From assembly GCA_015064155.1 (NCBI GenBank), contig SVST01000002.1:1-64000 (forward strand): a stretch of 64,000 nucleotides of DNA, in the 5' to 3' direction. A program made the position numbers and the translations under genes. The notes under the pieces are model-generated. The model ran no database searches. It was not told where the DNA came from and worked only from the letters and a program-made list of their open reading frames with translations. This document shows positions 16,029 through 23,463 of the stretch, piece by piece (within the stretch, counting starts at the first letter, position 1; every line of letters starts with the position of its first letter). Source of the stretch: Oscillospiraceae bacterium (lineage in GTDB: Bacteria; Bacillota; Clostridia; Oscillospirales; CAG-272).

Positions 16029-16817
16029 ATGGCATTTTTTGAAGTTTCGAACATAAGAAAGCATTTCGACAAAACCGAGGTTCTCAAGGGCATTGATTTC
16101 TCTTTGGAAAAAGGCAAGGTTCTTTCGATCATCGGTTCATCGGGAAGCGGTAAAACCACCCTGCTCCGCTGTTTGAATTTTTTGGAAACGGCAGACGAGG
16201 GAACGATCACCGTCAACGGTGAAAAGATCTTCGATGCCGCTACCTTTAAGAACATGAAGGAATATGAAATCCGCCAACGTCGCTTGCATTTCGGCTTGGT
16301 ATTTCAGTCCTTTAACCTCTTTCCGCAATATACGGTTCTCGGCAACGTCACGCTGGCACCCACGCTTCGATTGAAGGAGGAAAAGCTCTCCCGTATCGAA
16401 AAAAAGCAACGGATCGAGGAAATTCACGAGCATGCCAGAGAGTTGATCGAGAAAGTCGGCTTAACCGACAAGATCGACTTCTATCCCTGTCAGCTCTCGG
16501 GCGGTCAGCAGCAACGAGTGGCAATCGCAAGAGCCTTGGCACTCTCACCGGATATTCTCTGCTTCGACGAACCGACAAGTGCCCTTGACCCCGAGCTGAC
16601 GCAAGAGGTTTTGATGGTCATCAAGGATCTGAAAAACGCCGACAGCACCATGATCGTGGTCACACACGAAATGGAATTTGCAAAAAGCGTTTCGGATCAG
16701 GTCATTTTCATGGCAGACGGTGTGATTGAGGAAATGGGAGCCCCCGAGGAGCTGTTCGACAATCCGCAATCCCCAAAAACCAGAGCATTTTTGAATAAAT
16801 CATTGGAAAGCATTTAG
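16029..16817 (+). CDS. Polar amino-acid ABC transporter ATPase
   Basis: 262 residues, GlnQ/HisP type. Walker A GSSGSGKTT (about 37-45), signature LSGGQQQR (about 157), Walker B ILCFDEPTSALD, and H-loop 'VTHEME'. An insertion rich in Lys/Glu (about 114-140) between Walker A and the signature is common in clostridial members. It completes a three-gene importer. Confidence 0.95.
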   Translation: MAFFEVSNIRKHFDKTEVLKGIDFSLEKGKVLSIIGSSGSGKTTLLRCLNFLETADEGTITVNGEKIFDAATFKNMKEYEIRQRRLHFGLVFQSFNLFPQYTVLGNVTLAPTLRLKEEKLSRIEKKQRIEEIHEHARELIEKVGLTDKIDFYPCQLSGGQQQRVAIARALALSPDILCFDEPTSALDPELTQEVLMVIKDLKNADSTMIVVTHEMEFAKSVSDQVIFMADGVIEEMGAPEELFDNPQSPKTRAFLNKSLESI

Positions 16818-16896
16818 TCTATTTGGCGAAGAAGTTTCTCAAAAAAACACCTCGTAGTAACTGCAAATCAAAACATACATATAAAGGAAAATCATT

Positions 16897-17229
16897 ATGT
16901 TTACAAATATTGGCGCTAAAATCAAGAACTTGGCTACCGTAACTTGTTGGATTGGCATCATCGCTTCATTCATTTTTGGTCTTTTGCTCATTGCCGACGC
17001 AGAAGACTCCGGAATTGCTATAGCAGTCGGTCTTTTAGTCATGGGCCTCGGCACGTTATTTTCTTGGATCGGATCCTTTATGACCTACGGCTTCGGTGAA
17101 CTCATTGAAAAAACCACCGAAATTGCAGAAAATACCGGAAATGCAAATCAACCGAAAAGCACCGGCTTTTGCACCGTCTGCGGTGGTCCCTTGAATGCAC
17201 TCGGTCGTTGTGACAAGTGTAACAAATAA
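16897..17229 (+). CDS. Membrane protein with C-terminal zinc ribbon, unknown
   Basis: 110 residues. Two membrane helices (about 11-30 and 36-60) are followed by an amphipathic stretch and a C-terminal ribbon 'FCTVCGGPLNALGRCDKCNK' with two CxxC pairs. This layout is common in small clostridial proteins of unknown function. AAAGGAAA lies upstream of the ATG. Confidence 0.8.
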   Translation: MFTNIGAKIKNLATVTCWIGIIASFIFGLLLIADAEDSGIAIAVGLLVMGLGTLFSWIGSFMTYGFGELIEKTTEIAENTGNANQPKSTGFCTVCGGPLNALGRCDKCNK

Positions 17230-17261
17230 TCGGAACGCAAAAGTCGGTTCGATTGATAAAA

Positions 17262-17293
17262 AAGCGGGAGAATTCTATTCTCTCACTTTTTTT
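17262..17293 (+). terminator. Rho-independent terminator
   Basis: The stem GGGAGAAT / ATTCTCTC (one G-U pair) is followed by ACTTTTTTT. It ends the zinc-ribbon membrane gene. Confidence 0.8.
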
Positions 17294-17314
17294 CATTTTC
17301 CTTGGCATAAAGGA

Positions 17315-17343
17315 TTGACAAACCATCAAAAATAAATTATAAT
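17315..17343 (+). promoter_or_regulatory. Promoter of the DUF2156-GNAT pair
   Basis: TTGACA, 17 bp, TATAAT, 32 bp before the TTG start. Confidence 0.8.
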
Positions 17344-17375
17344 GCTCTTAGTGAATACAAAATGAGGTACATTCT

Positions 17376-18308
17376 TTGACAACGCTAACACAACCCATTA
17401 CCATTCCGTTTCGCCTGCTGTCACTTGAGGATAAACCGCTTTACGATGGCTATCTTGCAAGTGAATCCGGGCTTGGCTGCGAATATTCCTTTGCCAACCG
17501 CTATCTGTGGGGAAAGCAGCAGATTGCGGTGATACACGGTCAGCTTTTGATCTTCTCTGAATTCGGCAGCCACATGATGTACGCCTATCCCTTGGGAACG
17601 GGCGACAAAGCCCCTGCCCTGGAGGCAATCGTTGCCGATGCCAAAGCGCGCGGAATCGTCTGCCGCATCACGGGAATCCCACCAAAAGAAAAGTGCGTGC
17701 TGGAAAGGCTCTATCCCGAGGAGGTTCGGTTTCGCTACGACGAAGGCACCTTTGATTACGTTTACGACGTCAACGATCTCGCCGATCTCAAGGGAAAAAA
17801 GTTCCACGGAAAGCGTAATCATCTCAACCGTTTTTCGGAGGAACACCCCAACCACAAAATTGAACCCCTCTGCCGGGAAAATCTTGCCTTGGCGCGTAGC
17901 TTGGTAAAGGATTGGTACTCGGCACGCGCAAGCGAGAACTCCAATAGCTACCGTTTGGAAATCGATGCCATCGAAAAAGCCTTTTTGTACCAAGATCAGC
18001 TTGCATTGGAGGGTCTTTTGCTGACCGAAAACGGCACCGCCTTGGCACTGACCATAGGAAGCAGACTCTCTCACGACACCTTTGACGTCCAATTCGAAAA
18101 AGCACGTGCCGAGGTGAACGGCGCATACACCGCGATCAACTGCGCCTTTGCACGGTATATCCGCGAAAAATATCCCGAGGTACGCTTTCTCGACCGCGAA
18201 GAGGATATGGGAATCGAAGGCTTACGGAAAGCCAAGCGGAGCTACCGTCCCCACCACATGGTTGAAAAATACCAAGCCTATCTTTTGGAGCATACCTATG
18301 ACCGTTGA
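17376..18308 (+). CDS. DUF2156 acyltransferase-like protein
   Basis: 310 residues starting at TTG with TGAGGT upstream. It resembles the DUF2156 (aminoacyl-phosphatidylglycerol-synthase-like, double-GNAT) family: 'KKFHGKRNHLNRFSEEHP' near residue 137 and 'LDREEDMGIEGLRKAKRSYRP' in part near 273 are typical. No membrane helices, so unlike MprF it is soluble. The next gene is a GNAT protein overlapping by 11 bp. The acyl donor and acceptor are unknown. Confidence 0.82.
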   Translation: MTTLTQPITIPFRLLSLEDKPLYDGYLASESGLGCEYSFANRYLWGKQQIAVIHGQLLIFSEFGSHMMYAYPLGTGDKAPALEAIVADAKARGIVCRITGIPPKEKCVLERLYPEEVRFRYDEGTFDYVYDVNDLADLKGKKFHGKRNHLNRFSEEHPNHKIEPLCRENLALARSLVKDWYSARASENSNSYRLEIDAIEKAFLYQDQLALEGLLLTENGTALALTIGSRLSHDTFDVQFEKARAEVNGAYTAINCAFARYIREKYPEVRFLDREEDMGIEGLRKAKRSYRPHHMVEKYQAYLLEHTYDR

Positions 18309-19053
18309 ACATCCGCACTCACGGCATCTCCCCGCGCTGCGCGCGCTGTGGCAAGAAGCCTTCGGTGATACCGACGCATTCTTGGACGGCTTTTTTGGCA
18401 CCGCGTTTTCCGCGCAAAGATGCCGCGTCGTCCTGCAGGATGACGCACCCGTTGCCGCGCTGTATTGGTTCGACTGCTGTCACGACAACCTCCGTCTTGC
18501 CTATCTGTATGCCGTTGCAACCGCAAAGGAGCATCGGGGAAAGGGGCTTTGCCGCATGCTGATGCGGAACACGCACAAGCTCCTTGCCGCGCGCGGCTAC
18601 AGCGGTGCTCTGCTGGTTCCGAGTGAACCCTCGCTATTTGCTTTTTATGAAACGCTCGGCTACCGCACCGCTTGCCGCTTGGACGAGCTTTCCTGCGTTG
18701 CGGCAACCGAAAAAATCGACCTGCAAAAGATTCCAACGTCGGAATATGCCGCCTTGCGCCGCGTTTATCTGCCGACACGCGGTGTCATTCAGGAGAAAGA
18801 AAATCTCTCCTTTCTCTCCCAAACCGCCTCGTTTTATCGCGGAAAGGACTTTTTGCTGGCGGCACGCACCGAAAAGAACGAATTCTTCGGCATAGAGCTT
18901 TTGGGGAACCGCCTCGCGGCACCGAAGATTCTTTTCACGCTCGGATACGCGCACGGCAGCTTCCGTACCCCCGGAGAATCGCGCCCGTTTGCGATGTATC
19001 TGCCCCTTTCCGATGCCCCCGACCCCAAGCATTTCGGCTTGGCATTTGACTGA
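18298..19053 (+). CDS. GNAT family N-acetyltransferase
   Basis: 251 residues from ATG 18298, which overlaps the previous gene; the frame is open upstream. The acetyl-CoA loop motif 'VATAKEHRGKGLCRML' (about 73-88) and the later 'SLFAFYETLGYR' (about 107-118) are diagnostic of the GNAT fold. A second, poorly conserved half (about 130-251) completes the protein. Substrate unknown; coupling with the DUF2156 gene suggests a joint acylation role. Confidence 0.85.
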   Translation: MTVEHPHSRHLPALRALWQEAFGDTDAFLDGFFGTAFSAQRCRVVLQDDAPVAALYWFDCCHDNLRLAYLYAVATAKEHRGKGLCRMLMRNTHKLLAARGYSGALLVPSEPSLFAFYETLGYRTACRLDELSCVAATEKIDLQKIPTSEYAALRRVYLPTRGVIQEKENLSFLSQTASFYRGKDFLLAARTEKNEFFGIELLGNRLAAPKILFTLGYAHGSFRTPGESRPFAMYLPLSDAPDPKHFGLAFD

Positions 19054-19092
19054 GAAAGTAACTAAAAAATATCATCAAAAAGGAGAAAAACA

Positions 19093-19401
19093 ATGTCTGT
19101 AATCACGGTAACCAAAGCAAATTTTGATGCCATTAAGGCATCCGACAAGCCCGTTCTGCTTGATTTTTATGCCGATTGGTGCGGTCCCTGCCGTATGCTC
19201 GCGCCCACCGTTCACGAAATCGCAGAGGAGCGCACCGATATCGTGGTGGGAAAAATCAACGTGGACGAGGAGCAGGAGCTTGCCGAGCAGTTCGGTGTCT
19301 TCAGCATCCCCACGCTGGTGGTGCTTAAGAATGGACAAATCGCCAACCAAGCTACAGGCGTTCGCCCCAAGGCGCAGATTCTTACGCTGATCGAGGGATA
19401 A
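19093..19401 (+). CDS. trxA: Thioredoxin
   Basis: 102 residues, standard thioredoxin length. Active site WCGPC (about 30-34), and the cis-Pro loop 'FSIPTLVVLKNGQ' (about 74-86). It is a general cytoplasmic disulfide reductant. AAGGAGAAAAACA precedes the ATG. No thioredoxin reductase is adjacent. Confidence 0.96.
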   Translation: MSVITVTKANFDAIKASDKPVLLDFYADWCGPCRMLAPTVHEIAEERTDIVVGKINVDEEQELAEQFGVFSIPTLVVLKNGQIANQATGVRPKAQILTLIEG

Positions 19402-19430
19402 CGACGATTTCCCGAACGATCAAGTGACAA

Positions 19431-19483
19431 AAACGACCGTCGGTACACGTATCCGCAAAGATACGGTGCCGACGGTCGTTTTA
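19431..19483. terminator. Bidirectional terminator between trxA and the CDF gene
   Basis: AACGACCGTCGG and its complement form a long stem, with inner pairing GTATCC/GGATAC-like around a GCAAA loop. T runs occur on both sides, and it lies between convergent genes. Confidence 0.85.
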
Positions 19484-19484
19484 T

Positions 19485-20402
19485 TCAATGATGATGATGG
19501 TGATGGTGATGATGATGGTGATGATGCCCCGCATGCTCGCGCTCTACGTGACAATGCTCCTCGTGGCAGTGCTCCCCCTCGCGTTCCAGCTCCAACGTCA
19601 CGTGCCCGATTCCGTGCTCACGGAGCTCCTCTCGGATCTGCTCCTTAACCGTGTGGGGATCTCCGTTTGAAACCACGTGCATGGTCGCATAGTTGTGGAT
19701 ACCGTCCATGCTCCACACGTGTACGTGGTGAACGTCCAACACACCGTCAATCTCACAAACGTGCGCTTTCAGCTCGTCCGGCTCCACCCCGTGCGGTGTT
19801 TTTTCCAAAAACAGATCGAGTACTTCCTTCAAATTTCTCACAGCGTTCACAAGGATGAACAGCGCAACGCCAATCGACATCAAGGAATCCAAAAGATAAA
19901 AGTCGGTAAACCGCATTACAACCGCGCCGACCAATACCACAGCCCATCCCAGCACGTCCTCCAGCATATGCAGGTTGACAGCCTTTTGGTTGAGCGAATC
20001 GCCCTCACGCGTGACGAATGCCGCAAAGAAATTGACGCATACCCCAACAACCGCAAATACGATCATGCCGTTATAATCGATCTCGGTGGGATCGATCATA
20101 CGCACCACGGCGTTGTAGATCACCGCAACCGAGCCAAACAGCAAAATGAGCGTCGTGATGACACTGCCGACCACCGAATAGCGCAAATATCCGTAGGTAT
20201 GCGTTTCGTCGGGTTGCTTTTTACTCTTCTTTTCCAAAAAGAAAGAGATTCCGATGCTTGCCGCATCACCCACGTCGTGGATTGCATCGGAAAGAATCGC
20301 CACGCTGCCCGTAAGCAATCCTCCAACAAATTCGAAAATCGAAAAGGCAAGATTCAAAATAAACGCGATCAAAATATTTCTTTCGGTTTTCACGCGATCC
20401 AC
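19485..20402 (-). CDS. Cation diffusion facilitator metal exporter with His tail
   Basis: 305 residues with six membrane helices, CDF family. Metal-site residues are visible in helix 2 ('SDAIHDVGDA', about 38-47) and helix 5. The C-terminal cytoplasmic domain has the 'HVHVWSMDG' metal site (about 222-230). The protein ends in a Cys/His-rich tail with 13 consecutive His, so it probably buffers or senses Zn(II) or Ni(II)/Co(II). It exchanges metal for protons. It has its own minus-strand promoter. Confidence 0.93.
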   Translation of the reverse strand: MDRVKTERNILIAFILNLAFSIFEFVGGLLTGSVAILSDAIHDVGDAASIGISFFLEKKSKKQPDETHTYGYLRYSVVGSVITTLILLFGSVAVIYNAVVRMIDPTEIDYNGMIVFAVVGVCVNFFAAFVTREGDSLNQKAVNLHMLEDVLGWAVVLVGAVVMRFTDFYLLDSLMSIGVALFILVNAVRNLKEVLDLFLEKTPHGVEPDELKAHVCEIDGVLDVHHVHVWSMDGIHNYATMHVVSNGDPHTVKEQIREELREHGIGHVTLELEREGEHCHEEHCHVEREHAGHHHHHHHHHHHHH

Positions 20403-20430
20403 CCCCTATAAACCCATTTTTGTTGCTATC

Positions 20431-20459
20431 AGTATACCGCAAATCGGACGAAATGTCAA
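20431..20459 (-). promoter_or_regulatory. Promoter of the CDF exporter gene
   Basis: On the minus strand: TTGACA, 17 bp, TATACT, about 30 bp from the start codon. Confidence 0.75.
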
Positions 20460-20616
20460 CAGTTATTTGTATTCGACACGCGCGATTCCCTGATTGCGTA
20501 TTTCGACAGAACACCCTGCAAAAGCATTCGCGCCGCATCACAACGTTCATGGGAATACAGCTTCTCACAAGCGATCGGAAGCCCACGGTCGGAGCGTAAA
20601 GACGTCGGGACGCTTT

Positions 20617-20765
20617 TTATTTCGACGACCTATATTTTCTGACGAACTGCGTCGGTGTGATGCCCATATATTCCTTGAACTGTCTGCTGAAAAAATAAAT
20701 ATCGGAAAAATTGCACAGCTCCGCAACTTGAGCAACCGAATAGCGTTCAAGGCGCAACAACTCAC
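20617..20765 (-). pseudogene. AraC-family regulator remnant
   Basis: Only the last part of an AraC DNA-binding domain remains: about 50 residues from 'HYACELLRLERYSVAQVAEL' through 'FSDIYFFSRQFKEYMGITP' to 'RKYRSSK'. The open frame continues upstream to 20886, but those residues do not look like AraC and overlap the promoter of the next gene. The sensor domain and first helix-turn-helix are missing, so this is a truncated leftover. It is divergent from a glycyl-radical operon whose regulator it probably was. Confidence 0.75.
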
Positions 20766-20816
20766 ACGCGTAGTGCAAAAATACGGTTACTTTTACGATA
20801 AAATTTACCGTTTCGC

Positions 20817-20845
20817 TTGCAAAAAAAGATTGGATGTGATATAGT
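20817..20845 (+). promoter_or_regulatory. Promoter of the glycyl-radical operon remnant
   Basis: TTGCAA, 17 bp, TATAGT, intact, 29 bp before the ATG at 20875, which has GGAGG. Confidence 0.65.
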
Positions 20846-20874
20846 TTAGGAAGAGGATGCTTTGGAGGTTCGAA

Positions 20875-21019
20875 ATGTTTAAACAAATGAAACCAGAGCT
20901 GTACGACTTTTATCTGCAGGGCAATGCCGAGCGTTCGCGTGACCGGTTTTTCTGCGAATTTTACCAGCCTTTCGCCCGAGTGGCAAGAGGAAGTACTGAC
21001 GAGGAATTTTTATGAATGA
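20875..21019 (+). pseudogene. Glycyl radical enzyme reduced to its two ends
   Basis: An ATG with GGAGG at 20875 opens a 46-codon frame beginning MFKQMKPELYDFYLQ. In another frame, 20927-21019 encodes 'PSVRVTGFSANFTSLSP' and then 'EWQEEVLTRNFYE' before its stop. That is the C-terminus of a glycyl radical enzyme: the radical Gly lies in VRVTGFS and the ending resembles the usual 'Q.E.I.R'. That stop overlaps the activase start by 8 bp, the normal operon arrangement. About 2 kb of interior coding sequence is therefore gone and the two ends are out of frame. The N-terminal identity is inferred; the C-terminal match is clear. Confidence 0.75.
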
Positions 21020-21863
21020 ATTAACTGCAACGATATTTGATATTGAGCGTAACTCCTACGTAGACGGTCCGGGTATTCGGACAACCGTATTTTTCAAAGG
21101 CTGTAATCTGCGCTGTGCGTGGTGTCACAACCCCGAAAGCCAAAGCGGCGCGAAGCAGATGATGTTCTACCAAAATAAATGCACGGGATGCGGCACCTGC
21201 AAAAGAAAATGTCCGCACAGCCTTGAAACGTGTGAGCTTTGCGGCACGTGCACGCTCTACTGTCCGAACGGTGCAAGAGAGATCTGCGGAAAGGACTATA
21301 CTGTAGAGGAGGTGCTCCGTGAGGTTGTAAAGGATCAGATGTTCTATGAGGCATCGGGCGGCGGTGTCACGTTCTCGGGCGGAGAATGTATGCTCCAAAT
21401 CGATTTTTTGGAAAACATACTCAAGGTGTGCAAAGAAAACGGCATCCATACCGCCGTGGATACCGCGGGTCACGTGCCGTACCAAAGCTTTGAGCGAATC
21501 CTTCCGTACACCGATCTGTTCCTATATGACGTGAAATGCATGAACAGTGATCTGCACAAGCAATATACGGGTGTTGGAAACACGCTGATCCTGTCCAATC
21601 TTGCGCGCATTTTGGAAGCCGGAAAGCGCACGTGGATCCGCGTGCCGATCATTGTCGGTGTCAACGACAGTGAGGAACAGATGCGCTCTTTCAAAACCTT
21701 TTTGGATGCACACGGGGCACCCGAGCGCGTTGAGCTGCTTCCCTACCATGCCATGGGCGAGCATAAATATGCGGCAATTGGAAAGGACGTTCAAAAATTC
21801 TCCGTTCCAACGGCGGATGAGATCAAAAAGCTGCAACAGCACGTAAACGGAGGCATCTTATGA
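21012..21863 (+). CDS. Glycyl-radical enzyme activating protein (radical SAM)
   Basis: 283 residues, PflA-like. The radical-SAM motif is CNLRCAWC (about 31-38). A two-cluster ferredoxin insert follows, 'CTGCGTCKRKCP' and 'CELCGTCTLYCP' (about 57-85), and then 'GGGVTFSGGECMLQ' (about 116-129), all hallmarks of the large activase subgroup. It normally installs the glycyl radical on the enzyme encoded just upstream, but that gene is gutted here, leaving an intact but orphan activase. Its stop overlaps the next (broken) gene by 4 bp. Confidence 0.93.
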   Translation: MNELTATIFDIERNSYVDGPGIRTTVFFKGCNLRCAWCHNPESQSGAKQMMFYQNKCTGCGTCKRKCPHSLETCELCGTCTLYCPNGAREICGKDYTVEEVLREVVKDQMFYEASGGGVTFSGGECMLQIDFLENILKVCKENGIHTAVDTAGHVPYQSFERILPYTDLFLYDVKCMNSDLHKQYTGVGNTLILSNLARILEAGKRTWIRVPIIVGVNDSEEQMRSFKTFLDAHGAPERVELLPYHAMGEHKYAAIGKDVQKFSVPTADEIKKLQQHVNGGIL

Positions 21864-22267
21864 AATTTCTTTTTGAAGGACTTCGCAAGGAGCAACAATA
21901 GCCCGTGGAGGATATCTGCTTGGAAATCGGCATCGAACTCTCCGAGAGTGCCGATATTCGGGTGCTTGTAGAAAAAGGCAGCGAGTTGTCGTTGGAACGC
22001 AACGGCAACGTCATTCGACTGGTTTACAACAAGGAAAACGAGCTGTTTCGTGCGATCACGATGCTACCGCGCGTATCGGAGAATTGCTCGGTACGTCAAA
22101 AAGCAAAATACGAAATGCTTTGCTATATGGTCGACAATTCCCGAAATGCGGTTTTGAATATCCCCTCGGCAAAAGAGATGATCCGCTATCTTGCCATGCT
22201 GGGCTTTGACTCCATGATGCTCTATACCGAGGATAACCATTTACTTTCGACGGCACATCAACCATAA
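21860..22267 (+). pseudogene. Truncated GH20-like beta-N-acetylhexosaminidase gene
   Basis: ATG 21860 overlaps the activase stop. After 13 codons an in-frame TAG (21899-21901) interrupts the gene. The frame then continues without change through 'DICLEIGIELSESADIRV' to 'YMVDNSRNAVLNIPSAKEMI' and 'LGFDSMMLYTED', the N-terminal region of clostridial GH20-like hexosaminidases. It ends abruptly at 'NHLLSTAHQP', where the catalytic barrel (usually 400 or more residues) should follow. It carries both a nonsense mutation and a 3' deletion. The GTG at 21905 could restart a fragment, but no catalytic domain remains. Confidence 0.8.
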
Positions 22268-22268
22268 C

Positions 22269-22295
22269 AAAAGGACACCCGACGGTGTCCTTTTT
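22269..22295 (+). terminator. Rho-independent terminator
   Basis: The stem AAAGGACACC / GGTGTCCTTT with a CGAC loop is followed by a T run, just after the truncated GH20-like gene. Confidence 0.85.
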
Positions 22296-22354
22296 CGTTT
22301 GACAAGAGATTCTCACTCCGTGTAAAGAGTTACACGCTCCCGATAAATGCCGAT

Positions 22355-23356
22355 TTACACTCCAAAATATTGGTGTACGATCGGCCATGCATCATCGGCA
22401 TAAAATCTGTGTCCGCCCACTCCCCTGACAAGGGTGCAACGGTGTCCTTGTCCAAATGCCTCATAAACCTCTCTTCCCTTTTCGAAAACCTGCTCGGCAC
22501 CGAACAACGGGAAGATTTTATCCTCGATTCCCGACACCTGAACGTAATACTTCGGATATGCCATTGCGATCAGGTCGTTCATATCGAAATATTCCGATAT
22601 TGTAGGCACGTAATTGCAACAACAGTGGCTCATTGCGCCGATGGAATCCTTGAACGTGCACATCGCGCACGACGGCATTGCAAGCGTAATTCGATCCTCC
22701 AAGGCAGCAACGTACGCCGTGGAGGTGCCGCCGCCGGAATTTCCCATACAACCAATCTTCTTCCTATCTACTTGGTCTGCAAACTCGGCTTCGATCACGT
22801 CAATCAGTCTTGACACGTCCCACACACGCTCCCCCACCGTTGTTCTTCCCATCAGAAGTGCTGTCATACTCGACTCCAAGCATGCCGGTCCTTTTTCGCT
22901 TCCGCCGCATTCGCCGAAATTTCTCTGCTCCAACGCAATTGCCGCAAAGCCCTCTTTGACGGCTCTCACACAGAAATCTCGGTCACCGCCACGCATCGTG
23001 TGCTCATCCCCCTCATATTTGGGTCTGCCCAAGGAAATGTGCATTCCCTTGGAGTGCCCCTGAAGGCAGATCATCAGCGGCGGCTTTTCAACGCCATCCG
23101 GGAGAAGCAGATGGCAAGGAACACGGTACCCCGCCTCACTCTGAAAGGTAAACCGAATTTCGGTTGCTCCGTCAAGTTTCTTTTGATATTCAACGTCAAG
23201 CTCCGGGTTTACTTTTTCAAACCGATCCATGCCCAGAAGCTGTGCAAGTTTCCTTCGAGCCGCGGTCTTCCAGGCTTGAAAATCGCAACCGTTATAAGAC
23301 ATTGCGGGGGTCACCTTTTGTATCAATTCTTTGTTGTGTTCGTAAGCTGATTTCAT
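22355..23356 (-). CDS. Alpha/beta hydrolase, acetyl-xylan-esterase-like
   Basis: 333 residues from ATG 23356, which has GAAAGG 9 bp upstream; the longer frame to 23467 overlaps the previous gene and lacks a ribosome site. The nucleophile elbow is GNSGGG (Ser at about 206). The likely acid is the Asp in 'VSGIEDKIFPL' and the likely base the His in 'GVGGHRFY'. It resembles AXE1/dienelactone-hydrolase type esterases that deacylate plant or host polysaccharides. It follows the GH2 gene by 107 bp on the same strand, which supports a role in glycan breakdown. No signal peptide, so it probably acts on imported oligosaccharides. Confidence 0.85.
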   Translation of the reverse strand: MKSAYEHNKELIQKVTPAMSYNGCDFQAWKTAARRKLAQLLGMDRFEKVNPELDVEYQKKLDGATEIRFTFQSEAGYRVPCHLLLPDGVEKPPLMICLQGHSKGMHISLGRPKYEGDEHTMRGGDRDFCVRAVKEGFAAIALEQRNFGECGGSEKGPACLESSMTALLMGRTTVGERVWDVSRLIDVIEAEFADQVDRKKIGCMGNSGGGTSTAYVAALEDRITLAMPSCAMCTFKDSIGAMSHCCCNYVPTISEYFDMNDLIAMAYPKYYVQVSGIEDKIFPLFGAEQVFEKGREVYEAFGQGHRCTLVRGVGGHRFYADDAWPIVHQYFGV

Positions 23357-23463
23357 GTTTAACATCCTTTCCACGACAATTTTACCATTCGTCACTTTCG
23401 TGTGTTCGAATGTACTTTGTTTTACTGAAAATAAACTCCTTTTTCTTTGGCGAAAAGCACCGA

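Noticed and set aside
19424-19648. Plus-strand frame opposite the CDF His tail encoding Asp repeats
   Set aside because: It is the complement of the poly-His codons and covers the terminator.
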